Assembly (NCBI RefSeq): GCF_000503775.1
Contig: NZ_KI629785.1
Location: forward strand, 1,115,501-1,179,500
Length of the DNA: 64,000 nucleotides
Direction of reading: 5' to 3'
Source: Brevibacillus panacihumi W25
GTDB taxonomy: Bacteria > Bacillota > Bacilli > Brevibacillales > Brevibacillaceae
This document shows positions 36,088-44,700 of this stretch, piece after piece. The first letter of the stretch is position 1. Each line of letters starts with the position of its first letter. Below the pieces are notes generated by a model. The model saw only the letters and a list, made by a program, of their open reading frames with translations, was not told the DNA's origin and did no database searches. The position numbers and the translations under genes are program-made.

Positions 36088-37023
36088 TTATTTTGTCACC
36101 AGTTCCAGTGCTACCGGAATATTGCTCTCCACTTTTTCGCCTTTCGCTACTTTCACTGCAGTTTGCAGAGCAGTCTCACCGATCGCTGCCGGTTTTTGCG
36201 CGACTGTTGCTGCCATTTTTCCGTCTTGTACCGCTTTCACCGCATCATCCGTAGCGTCGAAACCGACGACCAGCACATCCTTGCCTTGTGCTTCTACAGC
36301 TTGCAATGCGCCCAATGCCATCTCGTCATTGTGTGCAAAAACGGCCTGGATGTCCTTGTTGCCTTGCAGGATATTCTCCATGACACTCAGCCCTTTGGCA
36401 CGGTCAAAATCAGCAGGCTGGGATGCGACTACCTTGATGCCTTCTTTGTTGTCTATCGCGTCGTGGAAGCCTTGGCCGCGGTCGCGAGCAGCGGATGTTC
36501 CGGCGATGCCTTGCAGCTCGACGATGTTGCCTTTTCCGCCTAGTTTTTCCAGGATGAACTCGCCTGCCATTTTACCTCCTGCCGCATTGTCGGAAGCGAT
36601 ATGGGAGACCACCTGTCCGCCTTCTGCCGCACGGTCAACGGTGATGACCGGAATATTGGCTTTGTTCGCCGCTTCGACTGCGGTCACGATCGCTGCGCTG
36701 TCGGTCGGATTGATCATCAGGACGCTCACTTTTTTCTGGATCAGATCCTCCACGCCGCTGATTTGTTTCGCTGTATCATCCTGCGCGTCTACTACCAGCA
36801 GCTCGACACCGGCTTCCTTCGCCGCTTTTTCTGCTCCTTCTTTCAAGGATACGAAAAACGGGTTGTTCAAGGTGGATACGGCCAGACCGACTGTCACCTT
36901 GCCGTCAGTATTGCCTGTCGATTGCTCCGGTGTATTGTTCTCCAAATTGGACGTCGTGGAACAGCCAGCCAAAACACCAAGCACCAGAGATGAAGCCAGT
37001 GCCATTTTCAAAAACTTTTTCAT
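36088..37023 (-). CDS. rbsB: Ribose ABC transporter, substrate-binding lipoprotein
   Basis: 311 residues from ATG 37023 ([10 protein letters not shown]). Lipobox LGVLAGC; then the periplasmic sugar-binding fold with [24 protein letters not shown], DQxSG-type loop [39 protein letters not shown] and [11 protein letters not shown]. It binds D-ribose (with autoinducer-2 possible in some relatives). Last gene of the operon, 29 bp after rbsC. Confidence 0.95.
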   Translation of the reverse strand: MKKFLKMALASSLVLGVLAGCSTTSNLENNTPEQSTGNTDGKVTVGLAVSTLNNPFFVSLKEGAEKAAKEAGVELLVVDAQDDTAKQISGVEDLIQKKVSVLMINPTDSAAIVTAVEAANKANIPVITVDRAAEGGQVVSHIASDNAAGGKMAGEFILEKLGGKGNIVELQGIAGTSAARDRGQGFHDAIDNKEGIKVVASQPADFDRAKGLSVMENILQGNKDIQAVFAHNDEMALGALQAVEAQGKDVLVVGFDATDDAVKAVQDGKMAATVAQKPAAIGETALQTAVKVAKGEKVESNIPVALELVTK

Positions 37024-37052
37024 GAAAACCATCCTCCTTGTTTTCTCGCTGT

Positions 37053-37979
37053 CTATTTCTTTGCTTTAGATCGGTCGATCAATACTGCCAGCAAAATAAC
37101 TGCCCCTTTGACTACCGACTGGTAAAAAGAGGAAACATTCAGCAGATTGAGACCGTTATCTAACACACCGATGATCATCGCGCCAATCAAGGTACCGACG
37201 ATCCAACCATTTCCCCCGGACAAGCTGGTGCCCCCGAGTACGACCGCCGCGATAGCGTCCAGCTCGTAGGAAGTACCCGCTGTCGGCTGAGCCGAATTGA
37301 GCCGGGATGTGAGGATAACCCCGCTGATCGCGGCAAAAAGACCGCTGATGGCATACACCATGACTTTTACCTTGGACGTGCTGATTCCAGACAAGCGGGT
37401 CGCTTCTTCATTGCTCCCCAGTGCGTAGACATGACGTCCAAATGTTGTATGGCGCAAGATAAAATACAAGATCGCAAAAGAAATCAGCATCCAGATGACA
37501 GGCATCGGAATCTCTAGAAAGAAGCCCTTCCCGAGAATGGCGAAATCGGGGTTAAGCCCGGTGATGGGTCTTCCTTGGGTATAGACCAGTGTCAGACCGC
37601 GGAAGATCGTCATGGTCGCCAGTGTCGCGATAAATGGCGCAACCCTTCCTTTGGCAATCACCACGCCATTGATCGCCCCCATCACGGCACCAGCCAGAAG
37701 ACCGATGAGGATGGCGAGCCAGGTATCCATGCCGCCCGCCATCAAGCCTGCTGTTATCGCGCTCGATAGCGCCAGGATGGAACCGACAGACAAGTCAATG
37801 CCCCCGGTCAGGATGACAAAGGTCATCCCGAACGCGATCAGGGCGTTGATCGAAATCTGCCGCAGCACGTTGAAAATATTGCTTACGGTCAAAAAGTCGT
37901 TCGTAATAATCGACAAGACGATCACAATGAGTGCCAGCCCCAATAAAGGGCCCATTTTTTTCAAAAAGTTAAACGGCAT
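37053..37979 (-). CDS. rbsC: Ribose ABC transporter permease
   Basis: 308 residues from ATG 37979, supported by GGAGGGAAG; the longer frame to 38003 lacks a site. About ten membrane segments; signatures [33 protein letters not shown] and [12 protein letters not shown] identify the RbsC/AraH family. Its start lies eleven bases inside the end of rbsA, so the two are probably coupled. Confidence 0.95.
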   Translation of the reverse strand: MPFNFLKKMGPLLGLALIVIVLSIITNDFLTVSNIFNVLRQISINALIAFGMTFVILTGGIDLSVGSILALSSAITAGLMAGGMDTWLAILIGLLAGAVMGAINGVVIAKGRVAPFIATLATMTIFRGLTLVYTQGRPITGLNPDFAILGKGFFLEIPMPVIWMLISFAILYFILRHTTFGRHVYALGSNEEATRLSGISTSKVKVMVYAISGLFAAISGVILTSRLNSAQPTAGTSYELDAIAAVVLGGTSLSGGNGWIVGTLIGAMIIGVLDNGLNLLNVSSFYQSVVKGAVILLAVLIDRSKAKK

Positions 37980-39474
37980 GGCTCTTCCCTCCTGTCGCCG
38001 CATGCATGATCAATTCCTGTGTCGCCTCTGCGCGGGTGAACTCCCCGGTGATCCGTCCCTCATGCATAACCAGAATCCTGTCGCTCATTCCGAGCACCTC
38101 TGGCAGCTCGGAGGAAATCATCAGAATGGCTACCCCTGACTTGGCCAGATGGTTCATAATGTCGTAAATTTCCTTTTTCGCCCCGATATCTACGCCTCGC
38201 GTCGGTTCATCGAGAATGAGAATCTTCGGCTCGGTCGCCAGCCACTTGCCAATGACCACCTTTTGCTGGTTGCCCCCAGACAGGGAGCCTACGATCTGCT
38301 CTCCGCCTGCTGTCTTGATGAGCAACCGCTTGATCGCATCATCGCTGAGCTCCTGCTCATGTTTTGGCCGCAGCACGCCAAGCGAAGAAACTTTGTCCAG
38401 ATTGGGCAAGGAGATGTTTTCGCGGACGGGGAGGGACAGCACCAGCCCTTCCTCTTTACGGTCTTCCGTGACCAGGGCAATGCCGGCGCGGATCGCATCG
38501 ATGGGACGAGTGATGCGCACAGGCTGATGATCGACAAAAATCTGACCCTCGGACACATGCTCCAGTCCGAAAATCGCTTTAGCCATCTCTGTGCGTCCAG
38601 CTCCCATCAGTCCGGCAATCCCTACGATCTCGCCGCTTCGGACCGAGAAGCTGATCTTCTCCAGTTTTCCTTTGACGCTGAGATTGTCCACACGCAGCCG
38701 CTCGTCCCCGCATTCGATCTGTTCTTTGGGAAAACGGTCCGTAATCTCGCGTCCCACCATCATCCTGACGAGCTCATCCATATTGGTCGAGGCCGTCTCG
38801 ACTGTGCCGACGTATTGCCCGTCGCGCAGGACGGTGATCCGGTCGCTCACCTGGAAGATTTCTTCCATCCGGTGCGAGATGTAGATCATGCCGACCCCTT
38901 TTTGCTTCAAGGAGGCAATCACTTGGAAGAGGGCGTCGATCTCCCGATGGGTCAAAGCTGCTGTCGGTTCATCCAGGACCAGGATGTCGGCCTGCATCGA
39001 CAAAGCTTTGGCAATCTCAATCATCTGCTGCTGTCCGACCGACAAGTCGCCCACGAGGGTATCCGGGTCCAGATCGATCTCCAGCTGCTTCAGCCAATGC
39101 TTGGCTTCTTTTCTCATTTTGGCCCAATTGACGAATCCGGATCTGCCGTAGGTAAACTCGCGTCCGAGAAAAATATTCTCCATGACCGAGAGATGCGAAA
39201 TCAGGTTCAATTCCTGGTGGATGATCGCAATGCCTAGCTTGCTCGCGATATCCGGAGTCATTTTTTCCTGCGCTGCTCCCTTGACGAGAATCGTCCCGGC
39301 ATCCCGCTCGTAAATCCCGCCGAGGATTTTCATCAGGGTAGATTTGCCTGCCCCATTCTCCCCCATGAGTGCGACCAATTCGCCGCTTTTCAGGTTCAAT
39401 TGGACGTTCTCCAAAACCTTGACACCCGGAAAGGATTTGCTGATTTGTTTCATTTCCAACAGATGTTCCGACAC
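37969..39474 (-). CDS. rbsA: Ribose ABC transporter ATPase (two ABC domains)
   Basis: 501 residues from GTG 39474, with GGGAGG seven bases upstream; the open frame to 39552 runs back into rbsD. The first ABC domain has GENGAGKST, LSVGQQQMIEIAKAL and ILVLDEPTAALT. The second has AGLMGAGRTEM in place of a normal Walker A, LSGGNQQKVVIGKWL and ILILDEPTRGVD, the standard RbsA asymmetry. Powers ribose import through RbsC. Confidence 0.96.
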   Translation of the reverse strand: MSEHLLEMKQISKSFPGVKVLENVQLNLKSGELVALMGENGAGKSTLMKILGGIYERDAGTILVKGAAQEKMTPDIASKLGIAIIHQELNLISHLSVMENIFLGREFTYGRSGFVNWAKMRKEAKHWLKQLEIDLDPDTLVGDLSVGQQQMIEIAKALSMQADILVLDEPTAALTHREIDALFQVIASLKQKGVGMIYISHRMEEIFQVSDRITVLRDGQYVGTVETASTNMDELVRMMVGREITDRFPKEQIECGDERLRVDNLSVKGKLEKISFSVRSGEIVGIAGLMGAGRTEMAKAIFGLEHVSEGQIFVDHQPVRITRPIDAIRAGIALVTEDRKEEGLVLSLPVRENISLPNLDKVSSLGVLRPKHEQELSDDAIKRLLIKTAGGEQIVGSLSGGNQQKVVIGKWLATEPKILILDEPTRGVDIGAKKEIYDIMNHLAKSGVAILMISSELPEVLGMSDRILVMHEGRITGEFTRAEATQELIMHAATGGKSHAV

Positions 39475-39503
39475 TGCTCTCCCTCCCTTCCCCTGCACCT
39501 CCG

Positions 39504-39899
39504 TCAGAAGGTGACACCGGACTGCAGGATGATATTGGCATATGGCGTGCACTCGCCTGTACGGATAATCGCTTTTGCGTCTTTGCTGAGCTGCTTGAAT
39601 GTTTCGTGGCTCACGCTCTCCCGCTGTACGCCTTCAAACGTCTCTTCCAGACGCGCCAACAAGGCTGGCTGGGCCGCCTGGAGTTCTTGCGCATAGATCA
39701 CTTTTTCCACCTGCATCTCCAAGAGGACAGCGTCCAGGACCTCCACGAAGGTAGGCAGGCCGGGGACGACAGCCAAGTCGATGCGAGTCACAAAATCAGG
39801 GATGGGCAAGCCCGCATCACAGATGATGATTTGGTCGGTATGGCCAAGCTGGCTGATAACACTGGAAAGTTCACTGTTTAAAATGCCACATTTTTTCAT
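39504..39899 (-). CDS. rbsD: D-ribose pyranase
   Basis: 131 residues: MKKCGILNSELSSVISQLGHTDQIIICDAGLPIP at the start with the conserved His and Asp, and RTGECTPYANIILQSGV at the end. It interconverts pyranose and furanose forms of ribose so that RbsK can phosphorylate it. Lies between rbsK and rbsA, 12 and about 29 bp from them. Confidence 0.96.
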   Translation of the reverse strand: MKKCGILNSELSSVISQLGHTDQIIICDAGLPIPDFVTRIDLAVVPGLPTFVEVLDAVLLEMQVEKVIYAQELQAAQPALLARLEETFEGVQRESVSHETFKQLSKDAKAIIRTGECTPYANIILQSGVTF

Positions 39900-39911
39900 A
39901 ATAACCCCCTG

Positions 39912-40820
39912 TTATTGGTGAAACTGCTCGACCTGCGCCAAGGTTGGCATTCCCGCTTGCGCCCCCAGACGCGTGACTGCCAGGGCTGCCACTTTTGTCG
40001 CGAAGGCCACGGCGTCCCGAACCGATTTTCCGCTGGCAAGCGCATAGGAAAACCCGGCGTTGAAAGAATCTCCCGCTCCTGTGGTATCGACGACAGGCAC
40101 TTGATGACTGGGTACAACTCCGCTTTCTTCCTCCGTCAAAAAGGCTGCTCCCTTCGCGCCCAAAGTCGTGACAACGATCCGCACGCCTTTTTTCTGCAGG
40201 GAACGCATGGCCGCCTCCAGACCCTGTCCCTTCTCTTCTGCCAGGATGAGCAATTCGGACTCGTTAGGAATCAGGACATCGACGTGCTGCAGCAATTCAT
40301 CTGGCAGCGGGCGGGCTGGTGCAGGATTCAGGACTACCGTTTTGCCGAGGCTTTTGGCTGTTTTAGCAGCGTGCAGGACGGTTTCCAGAGGAATTTCCAG
40401 CTGCAGCAGCACTGCGTCCGCTGCGGCAATCTTCGCTGTTTGCGCTTCCAGATCCATCGGTAGACATGCGGCATTGGCACCGGGAACGACAATGATCTGA
40501 TTATCACCCTCGGCTAAGACGATGGACGCGACACCTGTATGGCCGTCTTGCACCGTCTTGACTCCTGCCACATCAATCCCTTCGCGGTTCATGGCACGCA
40601 AAAGATCTTCCCCGAAGCTGTCGTTGCCAACAGTACCAATCATGGCGGTCTTGGCGCCAAGGCGTGCCAGGGCAACAGCTTGGTTGGCACCTTTTCCCCC
40701 GGGGATAAAATGAATCTGTTCACCCATGACGGTCTCTCCGAGAGCAGGCGGGCGATTGGCTTCTACGACGATGTCCATATTTAAACTGCCGATGACGACA
40801 ATATGTGGCGAGCGATTCAT
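39912..40820 (-). CDS. rbsK: Ribokinase
   Basis: 302 residues from ATG 40820 (GGGAG upstream); the open frame to 40889 lies in the operator leader. PfkB family: IVVIGSLNMDIVVEA with the substrate aspartates, GGKGANQAVALARLGA, and the C-terminal VVDTTGAGDSFNAGF anion hole with catalytic Asp. Phosphorylates ribose to ribose 5-phosphate. First gene of rbsKDACB. The rbsR repressor that often precedes it is missing here. Confidence 0.96.
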   Translation of the reverse strand: MNRSPHIVVIGSLNMDIVVEANRPPALGETVMGEQIHFIPGGKGANQAVALARLGAKTAMIGTVGNDSFGEDLLRAMNREGIDVAGVKTVQDGHTGVASIVLAEGDNQIIVVPGANAACLPMDLEAQTAKIAAADAVLLQLEIPLETVLHAAKTAKSLGKTVVLNPAPARPLPDELLQHVDVLIPNESELLILAEEKGQGLEAAMRSLQKKGVRIVVTTLGAKGAAFLTEEESGVVPSHQVPVVDTTGAGDSFNAGFSYALASGKSVRDAVAFATKVAALAVTRLGAQAGMPTLAQVEQFHQ

Positions 40821-40910
40821 GAATCTCTCCCTTTCTATGAAAACGTCTCTATCTTGGCGGATGTGGATAAACGCCGTTCTACCCGCCAAAAGACGAAACT
40901 AACGACGATC

Positions 40911-40924
40911 AGTAAACGGTTACA
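40911..40924 (-). promoter_or_regulatory. LacI-type operator, proximal
   Basis: AGTAAACGGTTACA, a near-palindrome resembling both RbsR and cre sites, 55 bp (centre to centre) from the second copy and inside the rbsK leader. Confidence 0.6.
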
Positions 40925-40965
40925 TATATTAACAAAAGAGTAGACAAACTCTGTATGAATTTATC

Positions 40966-40979
40966 TGTAACCGGTTACA
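40966..40979 (-). promoter_or_regulatory. LacI-type operator / cre, promoter-proximal
   Basis: TGTAACCGGTTACA is a perfect 14-base palindrome and fits the cre consensus TGNAANCGNWNNCA. It lies about 10-20 bases downstream of the expected transcription start, where a bound LacI-family repressor or CcpA would block elongation. Confidence 0.7.
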
Positions 40980-40994
40980 TATATTCATGCGTAT

Positions 40995-41024
40995 AATATA
41001 CTCCTGGGACAAAAAACTTGTCAA
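40995..41024 (-). promoter_or_regulatory. Promoter of the rbs operon
   Basis: Minus strand TTGACA (41019-41024), 18 bases, TATATT (40995-41000). The leader to rbsK is about 170 bases and holds two operators. Confidence 0.75.
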
Positions 41025-41056
41025 GAAAATTCCCGCTGGAGAACTTCGGAATATAA

Positions 41057-41087
41057 AAGGAGCCAAGGGATATTCCCTCGACTCCTT
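41057..41087 (-). terminator. Terminator after nagA
   Basis: Arms aaggagccaaggga and tccctcgactcctt with a 3-base loop, then TTTATATT on the minus strand. It separates nagA from the rbs promoter. Confidence 0.8.
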
Positions 41088-41110
41088 ATGTCTATGAATG
41101 AACAAGCAGC

Positions 41111-42280
41111 TTATTCTGGCGCGCGATACACTTCTTTTCCTGCTACGATGGTCTGTCTGCAGGTAAAGTTCGAAGCCAGCACGATAAGATCTGCATCGTA
41201 TCCGCTTTCCAGCTTGCCTTTTTTCGCATCCAATCCCAGCAAGGAAGCTGGGGTCTGGGAAGCCATTTGCACTGCTTCCGGAAGAGGTACCCGGCTTAGC
41301 TTCACCATGTTCTCCACTGCCCGGTTCAGCGTCAGTATGCTGCCCGCAAGCGTTCCGTCCGCCAGCTTGGCTTCCTCGCCTTTTACGGTGACTTCTTGTC
41401 CCCCGAGATCGTACTTGCCCTCTCCCATGGCTGCGGCACGCATCGAGTCGCTGATCAGAGCCAGTCGGTCCGCTTTCTTCACCCGATACAGAATCCGCAT
41501 TACCGCAGGGTGGACGTGAATTCCGTCCGCAATCAGTTCGGTGCTGAGGTGTTCGTGGTACATCGCGGCCCCGACAACACCTGGCTCGCGATGATGCAGC
41601 CCGGTCATGGCATTAAAGCAGTGGGTAAAATGACCGACACCTGCCTGCACAGCCTGCGCAGCCTCATCGAAGCTGGCCCCGGTATGGCCCGCCGAGACGA
41701 GGACTCCTTGCCCGTTCAGCCAACGAATCGCTTCAGCGGCGCCGGGCTGTTCAGGTGCAATGGTCACGACTTTCAGCATCCCGTCCGCCAATTCGTGCAT
41801 ATGGCGCACCTCTGCAAGCGTTGGGAACGAAATGTCCTGTTCATTTTGCGCTCCCTTGTAGCGCGGATTGATCCAAGGGCCTTCCAGATGGATGCCGACT
41901 GCTTCTGCTCCTTCCAGTCCCTGCCTGCTTGTAGCGACGATATTTTTCAGGGCCTGCTCCAGCTTTTCATAGGAAGCTGTCATGGTCGTGGCGAGAAAGG
42001 AAGTGACACCGTAACGCGCCAAGGCTGTCGAGATCGCTTGCAAGGATTCCGGTGTCGCATCCATCGTATCGTACCCTGCGATGCCGTGCATGTGTATATC
42101 GAGAAAACCCGGGCATATCCAGCCATCTCCCACGTCAGTGACGCGCTCCGGCAGCCCTTGATGCCAATTGGCGGCCGGGCCGGCATACAGGATCTTGCTT
42201 CCCTCGACGATCACCAGCCCATCAGGCAGCTCCTCTCCGTGCGTGATGACTGTTCCCCTTAAAGCAAATGATTCCTTCAA
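41111..42280 (-). CDS. nagA: N-acetylglucosamine-6-phosphate deacetylase
   Basis: 389 residues, starting at TTG 42280 with GGAGGGG eight bases upstream. Amidohydrolase fold: PGFLDIHMHGIAGYDTMD (metal His pair), HLEGPWINPRYKGAQ (metal Glu), VSAGHTGA, FTHCFNAM and the ISDSMRAA catalytic Asp. Removes acetate from GlcNAc-6-phosphate in amino-sugar use and wall recycling. The usual partner nagB is not in the window. A BadF-type sugar kinase at the right edge could act in the same route, but it is far away. Confidence 0.95.
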   Translation of the reverse strand: MKESFALRGTVITHGEELPDGLVIVEGSKILYAGPAANWHQGLPERVTDVGDGWICPGFLDIHMHGIAGYDTMDATPESLQAISTALARYGVTSFLATTMTASYEKLEQALKNIVATSRQGLEGAEAVGIHLEGPWINPRYKGAQNEQDISFPTLAEVRHMHELADGMLKVVTIAPEQPGAAEAIRWLNGQGVLVSAGHTGASFDEAAQAVQAGVGHFTHCFNAMTGLHHREPGVVGAAMYHEHLSTELIADGIHVHPAVMRILYRVKKADRLALISDSMRAAAMGEGKYDLGGQEVTVKGEEAKLADGTLAGSILTLNRAVENMVKLSRVPLPEAVQMASQTPASLLGLDAKKGKLESGYDADLIVLASNFTCRQTIVAGKEVYRAPE

Positions 42281-42326
42281 TCTGTTCCCCTCCGTCTTGC
42301 GTGTCCGCCTGTGTCATGGAATGTGG

Positions 42327-43394
42327 CTACAAACGACGCCGTACCTCCTCTGCCTCTTCGACCAGTCGGTGCAGCAGTTCTGCAGCCGACACATCCTGGC
42401 TCAGCGAAGCCGCCTGTCCCGCCCATAGCGACAGATACTCCTTGTTTTGCTGTTTGGCTGCTGCCGCGCGGATATCCCTTGTCAAACCATTTTGAACCGG
42501 ATAAGTCGGCAGCTCCTGCTCCATTGGCTCGAGCAGGCTGATGAACGCATTGGTCACCCCTCGTGCTGGTTTTCCCGAAAAAGCGCGGGTCAACACCACC
42601 GACTCGTCGCTTGCTTCCCGCACAGCTTTTTTGTGCAAGGGATGCGCGCCGCTCTCCACGCAAGTCAGGAATGCCGTACCCAGCTGCACGCCTGCAGCGC
42701 CCAGGGCAAATGCTGCTGCGATTCCCCGGCCGTCCATGATGCCCCCGGCAGCGATCACCGGAATCCGAACCCGATCCACTACTTGCGGCACCAAAGCCAT
42801 CGTCCCGATCAGATTGCTTGGCGAATCCGGCAAAAAGGAGCCGCGATGCCCTCCTGCCTCGCTGCCCTGTGCCGTCAGCATGTCGACACCGCTCTCCTCC
42901 AACGCTGCGGCCTCGCGCACGGTCGTCGCCGTACCGATTACGGTGGCTCCCTGCTGTTTCAATGCCCGGATCCACTTTTGATCGAGCATGCCAAAAGTAA
43001 AGCTGAAAACGGGCACCTTCTCTTCCAATACCACGGTGATCTGCTCTTCGAACGATTCTGTATATCGGTTCACTGCTGGATCAGGGGGAAGCTGCAAGCT
43101 CTTGCGCACGTCGTTCATCGCCTGACGCACGGCTTCGGATACAGGCTGGTCAGGATCAAAAGGCTCGGGAATAAACAAATTGACTCCAAACGGCTTGTCT
43201 GTTTGTTTACGGAACGCCCCAAACGCTGTCCGAATCTGTTCTGCTCCCATGTAGGCCGCCCCCAGCGTTCCCAGCCCGCCTGCCTGAGAAACGGCCGCAA
43301 CCAGCTCAGGCGTGGTCGTTCCACCTGCCATTCCGGCCTGTATAATCGGCCATTCGATCTGCAATCGCTTCGCCACTTCTTTCTTGGTCCACAT
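42327..43394 (-). CDS. Nitronate monooxygenase family (FMN)
   Basis: 355 residues, TIM barrel of the nitronate monooxygenase/2-nitropropane dioxygenase family. It has WPIIQAGMAGGTTTPELVAAVS at the N-terminus, GTATTVREAAALEESGVD, QGSEAGGHRG with the catalytic His and phosphate loop, AAGGIMDGRGIAAAFALGA and GVQLGTAFL. Oxidises nitroalkane anions with FMN and oxygen; the physiological substrate in Bacillota is uncertain. It lies between nagA and the VOC-NUDIX gene, 46 and 21 bp from them, all on one strand. Confidence 0.9.
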   Translation of the reverse strand: MWTKKEVAKRLQIEWPIIQAGMAGGTTTPELVAAVSQAGGLGTLGAAYMGAEQIRTAFGAFRKQTDKPFGVNLFIPEPFDPDQPVSEAVRQAMNDVRKSLQLPPDPAVNRYTESFEEQITVVLEEKVPVFSFTFGMLDQKWIRALKQQGATVIGTATTVREAAALEESGVDMLTAQGSEAGGHRGSFLPDSPSNLIGTMALVPQVVDRVRIPVIAAGGIMDGRGIAAAFALGAAGVQLGTAFLTCVESGAHPLHKKAVREASDESVVLTRAFSGKPARGVTNAFISLLEPMEQELPTYPVQNGLTRDIRAAAAKQQNKEYLSLWAGQAASLSQDVSAAELLHRLVEEAEEVRRRL

Positions 43395-43415
43395 GCTGAT
43401 TCCCCGCTTTCTCTC

Positions 43416-44450
43416 CTATTTCGGTTCGATGCCCAACTCATCAAGCAATGCGATAAAATGGGCGAGCACTCGAGCTGTCAAGCCCCAGATGACCCACCCG
43501 TCAATTTCATAGAAGAGGTGCTCCATCTGTCCGGTACGCCATGGAGATTGTCTGCCGCCCGGTATCAAGTGAAACGGAAAATCCTCATCGGCCTCCGAAT
43601 ACATCGAGACCTTGTGACGGGACGGCGGTGTATTCCGCAGGGTGTCGAGCGGAATGATGAACACTTCTCCGACTTCATCCGGATTGGGATTCATTTCGCT
43701 GATGTCATGCAAGTAGCCGACGAAGGGGTAGATACAGGAAAAACCTGGTCCAAGCAAAATATCCAACGCCCCTATGTAGTCAATCTGCGACTCTGGAATC
43801 CCCAGCTCTTCGCTCGTCTCCCGCCGGGCGGTCGCCCAATGCGTAGGATCGTCCTCTTCCCTGCGTCCTCCGGGGAAACAGACTTCTCCGGCTTGCCGCC
43901 GCATCGTAATCGCCCGTTTTTCAAACAGGACGCCCAAACGTCCGTCCTCCATGGTGACCAACGGCAGCATCACGCTGTAAAAGCCAAGGCGCTGCTCGCC
44001 CATAATCCCCTGTTTTCTCTGGTGAAATGCTTCGGCTACTGCTGCAACACCCGGGTTAGGCGTTGTCAATGCGGGCAGTTGATTGGAGATTTCGATCAGA
44101 TTGTCGTCAGGGTCTCGCAAGTAGATGGAAAGCAAGGGGCCGACCGCTCCAGTCCGCTGTACGGGACCTTCCACGATCTCTACTCCGCAGTTTTTCATAT
44201 GCCGGATCAATTGTTCCATCGGCCAGGAGGAGAGCAGGCACAGATCTGCTGAACCGGGGACGGGATGCTTTGCTTTTGGCTCCCACTCGCGCCCTGCTTG
44301 ATGGAGGTTGATTTTCTGTCTGCCGAACTGCAAAGCGCGTCTGTTCTCACCAAACGTGATTACGGTCATCCCGAGGACGCGTTCGTAAAATTGGCAGGTT
44401 GCTTCCATATCTCGGACCGTTAACACCAGATGATCCAGACTGTCGATCAT
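43416..44450 (-). CDS. VOC (glyoxalase-fold) domain fused to CoA-pyrophosphatase-like NUDIX
   Basis: 344 residues from ATG 44450, which has GGGGAG nine bases upstream. Residues 1-124 form a VOC module (LDHLVLTVRDMEATCQFYERVLGM, INLHQAG, LRDPDDNLIEISNQ) with H7, H50 and E120 as likely metal ligands. After a 25-residue linker, a NUDIX hydrolase follows. Its box (194-218) reads GGRREED...RRETSEELGI and is preceded by QAGEVCFPGG, the arrangement of CoA diphosphatases (YeaB/NudL group). The first Glu of the box is replaced by Asp; the REXXEE core is complete. One uninterrupted frame, so a true fusion unless misassembled. Joint role unknown. Confidence 0.82.
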   Translation of the reverse strand: MIDSLDHLVLTVRDMEATCQFYERVLGMTVITFGENRRALQFGRQKINLHQAGREWEPKAKHPVPGSADLCLLSSWPMEQLIRHMKNCGVEIVEGPVQRTGAVGPLLSIYLRDPDDNLIEISNQLPALTTPNPGVAAVAEAFHQRKQGIMGEQRLGFYSVMLPLVTMEDGRLGVLFEKRAITMRRQAGEVCFPGGRREEDDPTHWATARRETSEELGIPESQIDYIGALDILLGPGFSCIYPFVGYLHDISEMNPNPDEVGEVFIIPLDTLRNTPPSRHKVSMYSEADEDFPFHLIPGGRQSPWRTGQMEHLFYEIDGWVIWGLTARVLAHFIALLDELGIEPK

Positions 44451-44660
44451 GCCCATCATCTCCCCTAACTGCTGCTTCTTCTATTATAGCAAAGTCGCAG
44501 GGAGCTTGGTTCGACTGGAGTGCAGGAGTATGAAAAATGCGGGGTAGAAATTTGGTGGTCTTCCAACTGTAGAGGCGGTGAGGAAACCAGCTAATATTTT
44601 GTCAAGAGTATCCTTATTATTTTCTTTGAAGTTGTGCTATATTGTTGAAAAGCATGCAAA

Positions 44661-44686
44661 ATAACCTCTCTAAAGGGAGAGGTTAT
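44661..44686 (-). terminator. Terminator after the IS110-type transposase
   Basis: ataacctctc (44661-44670) with gagaggttat (44677-44686), then TTTTGC on the minus strand. The stretch 44460-44660 shows no gene. Confidence 0.65.
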
Positions 44687-44700
44687 GGAAATTCATTCCA

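Noticed and set aside
42447..44252. A 601-codon plus-strand open frame
   Set aside because: Antisense to the nitronate monooxygenase and VOC-NUDIX genes, with a His/Cys/Arg-rich shadow composition.
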